This document shows positions 52,962 through 61,214 of a stretch of DNA of 64,000 bases, one piece after another (the first letter of the stretch is position 1; each line of letters starts with the position of its first letter). Source of the stretch: Humidesulfovibrio sp. (GTDB lineage Bacteria; Desulfobacterota; Desulfovibrionia; Desulfovibrionales; Desulfovibrionaceae); NCBI GenBank assembly GCA_031292175.1, contig JARLHQ010000003.1, positions 62,001 to 126,000 on the forward strand, written 5' to 3'. The notes under the pieces were generated by a model that had not been told where the DNA came from, did no database searches, and was given only the letters and a program-made list of their open reading frames with translations. Both the position numbers and the translations under genes were made by a program.

Positions 52962-53552
52962 TCACATCCCTATCTTGCTCCGGTAACGGTCGAACTCGCT
53001 CAGCACGCAGCCGCAATACTGCTGCCGGTAAACGCCCCACTCCTTCGACAGGCGGATGCCCTCCTGCCAGCCAGAGCGGAAGTCCTCGCCCACAAACTCC
53101 AGCCCCGGCCCCGCATGCCGCGCTCCGGCGTCGAGGATCGCCTGGTGGTTCTGATACTTGCTGTAGAGCAGCGTGCTGCTGTAGCGCGTGAAGCCAAGGG
53201 TCTGCGCCAGTCTGGCGGCCCGCTCCAGGCGGATGTCGTAGCACAGGGGACAGCGCGAGGCCATGTCGGCCATGGCCTCGCCCAGGGCGGCGATACGCTC
53301 CAGCCAGGGACCGGGAAAGGCGGCAGCCTTGTCGTCCTGGTCGGCCAGGATGACGGGTATTGCCAGCTTTTCAGCCACGGCGAGCAGCCCCTCGCGGCGG
53401 CGCAGATACTCGGACAGGGGATGGATGTTCGGGTTGTAAAAGTAGAGCGTGGGCGCAAAACCCAGGTCGCACAGGCGCTGGATGGGCATAATGCTGCAGG
53501 GGCCGCAGCAGGCGTGCAGCAGAATGGCGTTCTCGGCCGGGGGCGTGCTCAT
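52962..53552 (-). CDS. queH: Epoxyqueuosine reductase QueH
   Basis: 196 residues from MSTPPAENAILLHACCGPC; the track start is 25 codons earlier. LHACCGPCSI, SRCPLCYDIRLE and the C-terminal YRQQYCGCVLSEFDR supply the cysteines of the QueH family, which performs the last step of queuosine synthesis in tRNA in place of QueG. The start overlaps the stop of the upstream small membrane protein gene (ATGA). Normal length. Confidence 0.92.
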   Translation of the reverse strand: MSTPPAENAILLHACCGPCSIMPIQRLCDLGFAPTLYFYNPNIHPLSEYLRRREGLLAVAEKLAIPVILADQDDKAAAFPGPWLERIAALGEAMADMASRCPLCYDIRLERAARLAQTLGFTRYSSTLLYSKYQNHQAILDAGARHAGPGLEFVGEDFRSGWQEGIRLSKEWGVYRQQYCGCVLSEFDRYRSKIGM

Positions 53553-53737
53553 GGCGTTGGCTTTGTTGTTGTGGATTGTTGGTCTTGCGGAGGCTCCCGC
53601 CCCTGTGCCGGACGTTCGCCACGGCACAGGGCCTCAGAGACGGCGCGAGCCTCCGGGGAACGACGCGCCAGGATCCTGAGCACCCTGGCGGCGCCCCAAA
53701 GGGCCAGGAAGAAAAGCAGGGTGACGACGGCGTCCAC
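53549..53737 (-). CDS. Small membrane protein upstream of queH
   Basis: 62 residues if started at the GTG at 53737 (VDAVVTLLFFLALWGAARVL), or 69 from the track TTG at 53758; GGGGAGA precedes the GTG. One membrane helix, then a basic helical part and a polar tail. It lies between rng and queH in the same direction and overlaps queH by 4 nt, which argues that it is translated. Function unknown. Confidence 0.6.
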   Translation of the reverse strand: MDAVVTLLFFLALWGAARVLRILARRSPEARAVSEALCRGERPAQGREPPQDQQSTTTKPTP

Positions 53738-53770
53738 ACTCTCCCCGGTTGCCCGCAAGCCGCCGCGCGC

Positions 53771-55765
53771 TTATGGCAGCTTGGGATCGACGACAATCTC
53801 CACGCGGCAGTCCACGCGCGCGCCCATTTCAGTGAGCAGCTCGCGCTTGTTGTTCAGCATGTAGATGGCCAGTTCCTGGCCCACGGGAACCTGCAGGACG
53901 CTTTGGCAATGGGGCCGGCGCAGCAGGCGGTGGATGGTCTTCATGGCCTGCAAAGCCTGCCACTCCAGGTTGCGGCGAATGCCGGTGCCGCCGCAGCAGG
54001 GGCAAGGCTCCGTGGACACGCTGATGGCCGAGGAGCCCAGGCGCTGGCGCACCAGCTCCATGAGGCCAAAGGGCGAGATGCCGGACACGTCGGTGCGCGC
54101 GCGGTCGCTCTTGAGGGCTTGGCGCATGGTCTTTTCGACCTCGCGCAGGTGCTTGCCATCCTTCATCTCAATGTAGTCGATGATGATCTGACCGCCAATG
54201 TCGCGCAGCCTGAGCTGGCGGGCGATCTCCTGAGCGGCTTCGGTGTTGGTCTTGAGCGCCATCTTGGCGAAGCTTTGCTCGCCGCCGATCTTGCCGGAAT
54301 TAATGTCCACGCTGGTGAGCGCCTCGGTGTGGTCGAACACCAGGCGTCCGCCGGAAGGCAGGGTGACCTCGCGGGAGTAGATCTGCTCCACCTGCTTGGT
54401 GAGGCCGAAGCGCTCCCACAGGGTGCGCTCGTGCTCGGTGTGCACCTTGACCATGTTCGGGCTCTTGGGGAAGGCCAGGGCCACGTATTCGCGGATCTGC
54501 TCGGCGGTGTCCGGGTCGTCCACCCAGACCTCGGAGACGTCGGGGGTCAGGTAGTCGCGCGCGGCGCGCACGGAAAGCTCCATCTCCTTGTACACAAGGG
54601 CTGGGGCCTTCTCTGTCTGGACCTTCTTCCTGATGTCGCCCCAGAGGCGGTGCAGGTACTTGTAGTCGCGCAGGAGCTCGGTCTTGGCGCGGCCGATGCC
54701 CGCGGTGCGCACGATGAGCCCCACGCCTTCGGGCGGAGAAATCTGGTCGATGACGCCCTTCAGGCGCTCGCGCTCCTTCTCGTCCTCGATCTTGCGGGAG
54801 ACGCCCTGCTGGTCGCGGCCCAGGGTGTACACGAAATAACGTCCGGGCAGAGACAGATAGCTGCTGACGAAAGCGCCCTTCTTGCCCGTGGGCTCCTTCA
54901 CCACCTGGACCAGGACCTCCTGGCCGGAGCGCAGCACCTTCTGCATGAGCGGGAAGCGCGCGCCCTTTTTGAGCGGGTAGGAGCCCTGATAGTATTCGGG
55001 GTGCACCTCATCGATCTGCAAAAACCCGTTGCGCTCCGCGCCGTAGTTGATGAACGCGGCCTGCAGCGCGGAATCGATGTTGTGGATGTAGCCCTTGTAG
55101 ATGTTGCCCTTGGTTTTAGCCTGGTGCATCATCTCCACGTAGTACTCCTGGACCGCGCCGTCCTCAGTGAGCACGACCTCCACCAGCTCGCCGGGCAGCA
55201 CGCCGATGAACATCTTCTTGCGCTTCTTCTTGCAGTCGGCCTTGCCTGGGGCCGCGGCCTCCTCGCCCTCGTCCTCGCAGTATTCGGAAACAACATCCGT
55301 TTCCGCGTCGGCCTGGACAGTCTGCCCAGCCTGACCCTTGGACTTGCCGGAGCGCTTGCCCCGGCTGCGGGAACGGCCCTTGGATTTTGGCTCCTGGGCT
55401 TCTGTGCCGGATGCCGGCTCCGCGTCGCCCTGGGACGCGGCGTGCTCGGGAGATTCGGCGTGCGCGGCGTCCGACCCGACGCCATAGGCCAAATCGATGG
55501 CCTGCGCCTCGGCTCCACCCGCCAGCCCAGCCGACTGTCCGGCCGACTGTCCGGCCGGCTGCCCGTCTACAGGGGCGTTCGACTGGGCGTCCGGCTTGTC
55601 CTTGCGCCTGCGGCCACGGCCGCCGCGCCGACCGCGCGAGCGCTTGGCCGGTTTGGCTTCCTGGCCCTGCTCGGAGCCGGTCTGAGTGTCTGTCTGGGAG
55701 TTGGCCTGCGTAGCCTGTGGGGAATCAGCCTGGCCCAAAGGCCGGTCGTCGTTTGCATCGGTCAT
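53771..55765 (-). CDS. rng: Ribonuclease E/G
   Basis: 664 residues. The first 170 are a disordered leader rich in Gln, Ala and RGG-type basic stretches (KRSRGRRGGRGRRRKD), unusual for RNase G and perhaps RNA-binding. The catalytic core starts about residue 185 (KKMFIGVLPGELVEVVL) with an S1-like domain, GNIYKGYIHNIDSALQAAF, DNase-I-like SVDINSG and IIIDYIEM with the catalytic Asp pair, and the zinc-link CPCCGGTG. The enzyme processes rRNA and decays mRNA. It lacks the long C-terminal scaffold of E. coli RNase E. Confidence 0.93.
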   Translation of the reverse strand: MTDANDDRPLGQADSPQATQANSQTDTQTGSEQGQEAKPAKRSRGRRGGRGRRRKDKPDAQSNAPVDGQPAGQSAGQSAGLAGGAEAQAIDLAYGVGSDAAHAESPEHAASQGDAEPASGTEAQEPKSKGRSRSRGKRSGKSKGQAGQTVQADAETDVVSEYCEDEGEEAAAPGKADCKKKRKKMFIGVLPGELVEVVLTEDGAVQEYYVEMMHQAKTKGNIYKGYIHNIDSALQAAFINYGAERNGFLQIDEVHPEYYQGSYPLKKGARFPLMQKVLRSGQEVLVQVVKEPTGKKGAFVSSYLSLPGRYFVYTLGRDQQGVSRKIEDEKERERLKGVIDQISPPEGVGLIVRTAGIGRAKTELLRDYKYLHRLWGDIRKKVQTEKAPALVYKEMELSVRAARDYLTPDVSEVWVDDPDTAEQIREYVALAFPKSPNMVKVHTEHERTLWERFGLTKQVEQIYSREVTLPSGGRLVFDHTEALTSVDINSGKIGGEQSFAKMALKTNTEAAQEIARQLRLRDIGGQIIIDYIEMKDGKHLREVEKTMRQALKSDRARTDVSGISPFGLMELVRQRLGSSAISVSTEPCPCCGGTGIRRNLEWQALQAMKTIHRLLRRPHCQSVLQVPVGQELAIYMLNNKRELLTEMGARVDCRVEIVVDPKLP

Positions 55766-55862
55766 GAAAGAACCTCGATCCTAGGAAAATTGAAGAAATT
55801 TGGCCTGCGCGCACAATGCGGCAGCAGGTCCGGCATGGGGAGCGGCCCGCGGCGCAGCGGGT

Positions 55863-56918
55863 TCACCCGCGTGCTTGGTAGAAGACGGCGCCATCCGTCC
55901 CGGCACGGACGGCCTGTCCGTCTGTCTGTCCACCGTCTTGGCGGACTTTTTCCGCCAGGCCCTGCGTCAGAAGTTCGGACAGGGCGAGCTCCACGTCGTC
56001 TGCGGATGCAAAAAGCGCGCTTGCAAGCTGCGCGGCCGTCTGCGGCCTGCGCGAAAGAGAAGCCAGGATGCTCGCGCGTACCTCGTCCCGGGTCATGCCC
56101 CCGGACTGTTCTTGCCTCTTTTCCCCACGTCCTGCAAGCCCGGCCGGGTTGTCCGCACCCGCTTCAGGCCCCGCGCCGGACGTTGACGCGGCCAACGGCC
56201 CCAGGCGCGCACGCCAGAGCGCCAGCACGTCCTTGTCCACAGGCCGGGCCCAAATCTCGGCGCCGGGCCGGGAAAGCGTCACCACATCCACCCGGTCCGG
56301 GCGCAACCGGGCACAATAATTAGCCAGAAGCTCCAGGTTCCGCGTCGAGTCGTTGACGCCCGCCACCAGCAGCACTTCCAGAAAGATTTTGGCGCGGCTC
56401 GCGCGACGAAAGGCCAGGATGCCCTCCGCCACGGACGTGGGGTCAAGGGATGGGTGCCCCCGGTTCACGCGGGCGAACTCCTCCGGCACCAGGGAATCCA
56501 TATTCGGCAGCACCATATCCGCCTGGGCCAACTCCGCGCGCACAGCCGGATCGGTCATGAGGCTCGCATTGGTGAGCACCGCCACGGGCACGCCCGGGAG
56601 GATTGTCCGCGCGCCACGGATGATCTCCGGCATATCGCTGTTCAGGGTCGGCTCGCCCCTGCCGCCCAGGGTCACCACATCCGGCAGGGGATCGCCGCGT
56701 CGGGCGCGGTCGGCTTCCCAGGCCCGCAGCTCGGCGAGCAGCACCTGGGTGGACACGTACGATGCGCGGTCCAAGGTCAGGTGCTCCAGCTGTCCGGATT
56801 CGCAGTACACGCAGTTCATGGAGCAGATGCGTTCGCCGAGAAGGTCCAGCCCCAGGGACCGGCCCAACCGCCCGGACAGCACCGGGCCAAACACGTAATG
56901 CAACGCGCCTTGCTCCAT
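55863..56918 (-). CDS. Radical SAM protein with C-terminal winged-helix-like domain
   Basis: 351 residues. The radical SAM motif is CSMNCVYCE (CX3CX2C) in an N-terminal half resembling COG0731-type iron-sulfur oxidoreductases; VVTLGGRGEPTLNSD supplies the GGE-like and ribose elements. Residues about 275-345 (MTRDEVRASILASLSRRPQTAAQLA...DVELALSELLTQGLAEKV) look like a winged helix fused to the end, separated by an Ala/Gly-rich linker. Function is not known; wybutosine-like tRNA modification enzymes share the first domain. Gene ends 97 nt before rng. Confidence 0.85.
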   Translation of the reverse strand: MEQGALHYVFGPVLSGRLGRSLGLDLLGERICSMNCVYCESGQLEHLTLDRASYVSTQVLLAELRAWEADRARRGDPLPDVVTLGGRGEPTLNSDMPEIIRGARTILPGVPVAVLTNASLMTDPAVRAELAQADMVLPNMDSLVPEEFARVNRGHPSLDPTSVAEGILAFRRASRAKIFLEVLLVAGVNDSTRNLELLANYCARLRPDRVDVVTLSRPGAEIWARPVDKDVLALWRARLGPLAASTSGAGPEAGADNPAGLAGRGEKRQEQSGGMTRDEVRASILASLSRRPQTAAQLASALFASADDVELALSELLTQGLAEKVRQDGGQTDGQAVRAGTDGAVFYQARG

Positions 56919-57038
56919 ACTTCCGCTCCCCTTTCACGCCTGGCTTGACGCCGGGCTGTGCGCCCTGTAGGCCCTGGTCAACGCATCGCCACCGGCATTG
57001 CCAGGCGTGTGCGACGACCGCATCCACTCGGAGGAATC

Positions 57039-57920
57039 ATGATCGAAGCCGGACAGCTTGTGCTGGTCATCAGCCCCAAAGGCAAGCGCTACATGCACGC
57101 CATGGATCCCGCCAAGGAGATCCACACCCACGACGGCCGCATCCTCATGTCCGAAATCGCCGAGGCCGGCTTCGGCGGCATCGTGCGCTCCCATCTGGGC
57201 CATCCCTACCGCATCCTCAAGCCCACGGTGTACGAACTCATCAAAGGCGTCAAGCGCCAGACCCAGATCATGTATCCCAAGGAGATCGGCTACCTGCTGC
57301 TCAAGCTGGGCGTCACCCCGGGCAGTCGCGTCATCGAGACCGGCACCGGCTCCGCCGGGCTCACCCTGGCCCTGGCCACCTACGTTGGCGACACGGGCAT
57401 GGTCTACACCTATGAGCGCCGCGAGGAGTTCTACAAGCTCGCGCAAAAGAATCTCGCCCGCGTGGGCCTGTCGCACCGCGTCACCCAGCACTTGGCCGAC
57501 ATTGAGGAGACCGGCTTCGAGCAGACCGACGCCGACGCCCTGTTCCTCGACGTGCGCGTACCCCAGGACTGCCTGCACCATATCCCCAAGGCCGTGCGCC
57601 CCGGCGCCATGTGCGGCTTCCTGCTGCCCACCTGCAACCAGGTAAGCGATCTGCTGCGCGGCCTGGAGCAAGGGCCCTTCACCGAGCTCGAAGCCCTCGA
57701 AATCCTGGTGCGCCGCTACAAGACCGTGCCCGACCGCCTGCGGCCCGAGGACCGCATGGTCGCCCACACGGGCTTCCTGGTCTTCGCGCGCTGCATGGAG
57801 AACCCCGCGCCCTTCACCCGTCCGGCCAAGGTCGACGTCAGCGAGGCCGACCCCGAACTCGGCCCGGAGACCGACGGCATGGTGGACGGCGGAGAAGAGG
57901 ACACCGAGGCCACGGAATAG
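57039..57920 (+). CDS. trmI: tRNA (adenine-58-N1)-methyltransferase TrmI family
   Basis: 293 residues from MIEAGQLVLVISPKGKRY behind GGAGG; the track start is 27 codons longer. Family motifs are GRILMSEI, QIMYPKEIGYLLLKLGV, RVIETGTGSAGLTLALA (SAM motif I), TYERREEFYKLAQKNL and DALFLDVRVPQD. It methylates A58 (and in archaea A57) of tRNA, stabilising the T-loop. The last 35 residues are acidic and disordered. Divergent from the radical SAM gene. Confidence 0.92.
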   Translation: MIEAGQLVLVISPKGKRYMHAMDPAKEIHTHDGRILMSEIAEAGFGGIVRSHLGHPYRILKPTVYELIKGVKRQTQIMYPKEIGYLLLKLGVTPGSRVIETGTGSAGLTLALATYVGDTGMVYTYERREEFYKLAQKNLARVGLSHRVTQHLADIEETGFEQTDADALFLDVRVPQDCLHHIPKAVRPGAMCGFLLPTCNQVSDLLRGLEQGPFTELEALEILVRRYKTVPDRLRPEDRMVAHTGFLVFARCMENPAPFTRPAKVDVSEADPELGPETDGMVDGGEEDTEATE

Positions 57921-58259
57921 GCGCTGATCGCCGGGCCCCCAGGAGCCGATCCCGACCCGCGTATCCAAAACTCTGGCAGGGCAACGGTGCTCATCAAAGC
58001 CCGTTCAAGCGCGTTCTCAAATCTGGAACTCGAGCAGTTTCTACGCGCGGAGCGAATCGGTGAGCTTTATGTCCTGGGGGTGTTCGCGGAGGGCTGTGTC
58101 CGCGCCACCGTCCTTGATGCGCGCCACCGCGGCCATGGCGTCCAGGTCATCGCCGATGCCGTTGCGACCAACGTCGCGTGGAAAAAGGCCTTCGCGCTTT
58201 GGGCCATGCGTAGCGCAGGCGCCAAGATGATACCGTCCCCCTCCGTGCCCCAGGCCTGA
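57921..58259 (+). pseudogene. C-terminal remnant of an isochorismatase-family hydrolase
   Basis: Directly after trmI an open frame reads DPRIQNSGRATVLIKARSSAF then LEQFLRAERIGELYVLGVFAEGCVRATVLDARHRGHGVQVIADAVAT and stops at 58259. This matches the second half of cysteine hydrolases: the catalytic Lys region (IKARSSAF) and catalytic Cys (AEGCVRAT). The N-terminal part with the catalytic Asp is missing and no good start is found; the track start is a GTG with no site. I read it as a truncated gene, though an unusual short protein of about 90 residues is not excluded. Confidence 0.6.
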
Positions 58260-58408
58260 CTCCGGGCACCATCCCCCCCGGCCACCGGAGGCGCTCTGCC
58301 TGGCGCGCCCGGTCCGACACTTGACCTTTGGCCCTACTTAAGGGAAGGTACGCCGATTTTCCGCGCGGCTGGTGCATTTCCGCCAGCCGTCCCCTTTTTG
58401 GAGCACCC

Positions 58409-60025
58409 GTGACTGATCCCCAATTTATCAAAGATTTGACCCGTGAAGCGGGCCGCCGCCGCACCTTCGGCATCATCAGCCACCCGGACGCGGGCAAGAC
58501 CACGCTCACGGAAAAACTGCTGCTTTACGGCGGCGCCATCCAGATGGCGGGCACCGTCAAGGCCAGAAAGGCCGCGCGCTACGCCACCAGCGACTGGATG
58601 GCCATGGAACGCGAGCGCGGCATCTCCGTCACCAGCTCGGTGATGCAGTTCGAATACCAGGGCTACGCCGTCAACCTGCTGGATACCCCCGGCCACCAGG
58701 ACTTTTCCGAAGACACCTACCGCGTGCTTACGGCGGTCGATTCCGCGGTCATGGTCATCGACTCGGCCAAGGGCGTCGAGACCCAGACCAGAAAGCTCAT
58801 GGACGTGTGCCGCCTGCGCGACACGCCCATCATCACCTTCATCAACAAGATGGACCGCGAGGGCCGCGAACCGCTGGAGCTGCTTTCCGACATCGAGGAG
58901 AGCCTGGGCATTGAGTGCGCGGCCATGACCTGGCCCGTGGGCATGGGCAAGGGCTTCAAGGGCACCTGGAACATTTTGAAGAATGAGCTGCACCTGTTCT
59001 CCGCCACGCACGGCGGCAAAATCCAGGAAGGCATCATTATCAAGGGCCTGGACGACCCCAGGCTCGACGAACTGCTGGGCAGCCAGGCGGCCGACCTGCG
59101 CCACGACATGGAGCTGGTGGAAGGCGCGGGCTATCCCTTCGACCGCGAGCGCTACCTGGCGGGCAAGCAGACCCCGGTGTTCTTCGGCAGCGCCGTGAAC
59201 AACTTCGGCGTGCAGGAACTTCTGAACGCCTTCGTGGAGCTGGCCCCGGCTCCGCGCCCGCGCGTGGCCATCACCAGTGCGCCGGAAACGCGCGAGGTCG
59301 CGCCCACGGAGCCGGAGTTCTCTGGCGTGGTGTTCAAGATCCAGGCGAACATGGACCCGGCCCACCGCGACCGCATCGCCTTTTTGCGCATCTGCTCCGG
59401 CCGCTTCACCCGCGGCATGAAGCTTAAGCACCACCGCATCGGCAAAGATGTAACCATCGCCAACGCGACAATCTTCATGGCCCAGGACCGCAGCAACGTG
59501 GATGAGGCCTGGCCCGGCGACATCATCGGCCTGCACAACCATGGCACCATCAAGATTGGCGACACCTTCACCGAGAAGGAGCCGCTCAAGTTCACCGGCA
59601 TCCCGAACTTTGCGCCCGAACACTTCCGCCGGGTGATCCTGAAAAGCCCGCTCAAGGCCAAGCAGCTGCAGAAGGGCCTGGCCCAGCTGGCCGAGGAAGG
59701 CGCGGTGCAGGTGTTCCGCCCGCTCATGGGCAACGACTATATCCTTGGCGCTGTGGGCGTGCTCCAGTTCGACGTCATCATGGCCCGGCTCAAGGACGAA
59801 TACAGCGTGGACGCGCTCTACGAGCCTGTGCAGTACACTTGCGCGCGCTTCATCGCCTGCGACGACAAGCGCAAGCTCGCCGACTTCGAACGGGCCATGC
59901 ACAACTCCCTGGCTAAAGACGCCGAGGACAATCTGGCCTATCTGGCCCCCAGCCAATGGCGGCTGGAGGACACCCAGGAAAAATGGTCCGACATAAGCTT
60001 CAACACCATCCGTGAAAATGAGTAA
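58409..60025 (+). CDS. prfC: Peptide chain release factor 3
   Basis: 538 residues from GTG ([19 protein letters not shown]), with GGAG upstream; E. coli RF3 is 529 residues, and the track start would add 27 unlikely codons. A translational GTPase: G1 [57 protein letters not shown]. It recycles RF1 and RF2 from the ribosome after termination. The stop overlaps the start of the exonuclease gene by 8 nt. Confidence 0.96.
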   Translation: MTDPQFIKDLTREAGRRRTFGIISHPDAGKTTLTEKLLLYGGAIQMAGTVKARKAARYATSDWMAMERERGISVTSSVMQFEYQGYAVNLLDTPGHQDFSEDTYRVLTAVDSAVMVIDSAKGVETQTRKLMDVCRLRDTPIITFINKMDREGREPLELLSDIEESLGIECAAMTWPVGMGKGFKGTWNILKNELHLFSATHGGKIQEGIIIKGLDDPRLDELLGSQAADLRHDMELVEGAGYPFDRERYLAGKQTPVFFGSAVNNFGVQELLNAFVELAPAPRPRVAITSAPETREVAPTEPEFSGVVFKIQANMDPAHRDRIAFLRICSGRFTRGMKLKHHRIGKDVTIANATIFMAQDRSNVDEAWPGDIIGLHNHGTIKIGDTFTEKEPLKFTGIPNFAPEHFRRVILKSPLKAKQLQKGLAQLAEEGAVQVFRPLMGNDYILGAVGVLQFDVIMARLKDEYSVDALYEPVQYTCARFIACDDKRKLADFERAMHNSLAKDAEDNLAYLAPSQWRLEDTQEKWSDISFNTIRENE

Positions 60026-60668
60026 AACTGACCCCGCCCCCCTGAAGCCTCTGGCCCCGGTGCGCGAGGGCGCGGAAATGCCGGAAGAGCACCGCCGCCC
60101 CTTCACCTCCGAAGAAATCGGCCTGCTGCCCCTCACCGCCTTTGTGGGCAAGATCATCCTGGTGGAATGCGACCGCCAGCTGCACCAAGCCATGCACGTG
60201 CTGCACGCGGAAGAGCTGCTCGGCTTCGACACCGAGACCCGGCCCATCTTCAAGAAGGGCCAGATTCCTCCCCCGGCGCTGCTCCAGCTGGCTGGACACA
60301 AGGACGTGTACATCTTCCAGCTGGCGAAGCTGCAAGACAAGGCCATGCTCACCGAACTGCTCGCCTCGCGCCACATCGTCAAAAGCGGCGTCTCCGTGCG
60401 CGACGACCTGAAAGGCCTGAAGCAGCACTTCGAGTTCACCGAGCGTCGCTTCGTGGACCTGGGCGAAGTTGCCAAATGCCTCGGCATGATGACCCACGGC
60501 CTGCGCAACCTTTCCGCCAACCTCATGGGCGTGCGCATCAGCAAGGGTGCGCAGTGTTCCAACTGGGCGCGCGAAGCCCTGTCCACCAAGCAGATCGTCT
60601 ACGCCGCCACCGACGCCTGGATCAGCCGCGAGCTGTACCTGCGGTTCGTGGAGCTGGGCGCCCTGTAG
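60018..60668 (+). CDS. DEDDy 3'-5' exonuclease (RNase D-like)
   Basis: 216 residues from the ATG at 60018 inside the end of prfC. Catalytic acidic residues are in GFDTETRP (DXE), SVRDDLKGL and [13 protein letters not shown] (the YxxxD of the DEDDy class). It is the exonuclease domain alone, without the HRDC domains of RNase D. It should trim tRNA or small RNA 3' ends, or act on DNA. Translationally coupled to prfC. Confidence 0.88.
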   Translation: MSKTDPAPLKPLAPVREGAEMPEEHRRPFTSEEIGLLPLTAFVGKIILVECDRQLHQAMHVLHAEELLGFDTETRPIFKKGQIPPPALLQLAGHKDVYIFQLAKLQDKAMLTELLASRHIVKSGVSVRDDLKGLKQHFEFTERRFVDLGEVAKCLGMMTHGLRNLSANLMGVRISKGAQCSNWAREALSTKQIVYAATDAWISRELYLRFVELGAL

Positions 60669-61214
60669 GCGACACGGCAAGGGGCTTTTTCCCCCTAGCC
60701 TCTTTGCCAGAGGGCCAGAGGCCCTCTGGACTTCCTATGCCTCCGCGGGCCTGCGAGGGCCACACCCTCGCAGAACCTGCGCGCGGTGGTTTTAAGAAAA
60801 GCATCGCCCTCGGGTGACCTGCTTCCCAAAAACTGGTTCGAAATGGGGCAAGCGGGTCACTACAACATTTCCCCTCACCACTGCGCTGGCCTTGATGGCC
60901 CTGGTGCTGGCCGCCAGCACCAGTATCCGCTCCAAGCACTATGGACCTGCCCATCGTCCCCGCCGCAGGGCAGGTGGTGCTGGGCTGCGTCCTCGTCTTC
61001 CCCACGGCCGTGTTCATCGGTAACGCTTAGGCGCCGGCCACCCGCCTGAAAAATACCCGGCGCTTCAAACAAAACACCGTTTCTATTGCGTCGCTGTTGC
61101 GGTGATGGTATAGATAAAGTAAATTTATCCATCACGACGGAATCACTTGGCGACAGGCCCGGCGAATGGATGCGGCGGGTGCCGAATGTTTGGATGTGAC
61201 GAGGAGGGCCTTGT
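60669..61214. other. Intergenic region with hairpins and a possibly broken small membrane gene
   Basis: This 546-nt gap holds CCAGAGGGCC-AGA-GGCCCTCTGG (60707-60729, perfect 10-bp stem) and CTGCGAGGG-CCACA-CCCTCGCAG (60751-60773). These may terminate or process the prfC-exonuclease transcript, though no T-run follows. From about 60848 one frame encodes RVTTTFPLTTALALMALVLA and another, from ATG 60941, encodes MDLPIVPAAGQVVLGCVLVF...GNA to 61030. Together they look like a two-helix protein split by a frameshift, but this is weak. The last 130 nt are AT-richer and may hold the promoter of the next operon. Confidence 0.4.

Noticed and set aside
52864-53244. 126-aa minus-strand ORF overlapping the end of queH
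   Set aside because: It is an out-of-frame shadow of queH, which has the conserved cysteine motifs.
58334-60589. 751-aa minus-strand ORF over prfC
   Set aside because: Antisense shadow; prfC GTPase motifs are on the plus strand.
60833-60848. T-loop-like GGTTCGAAAT
   Set aside because: No acceptor stem, anticodon arm or D arm could be placed around it, so it is not a tRNA.
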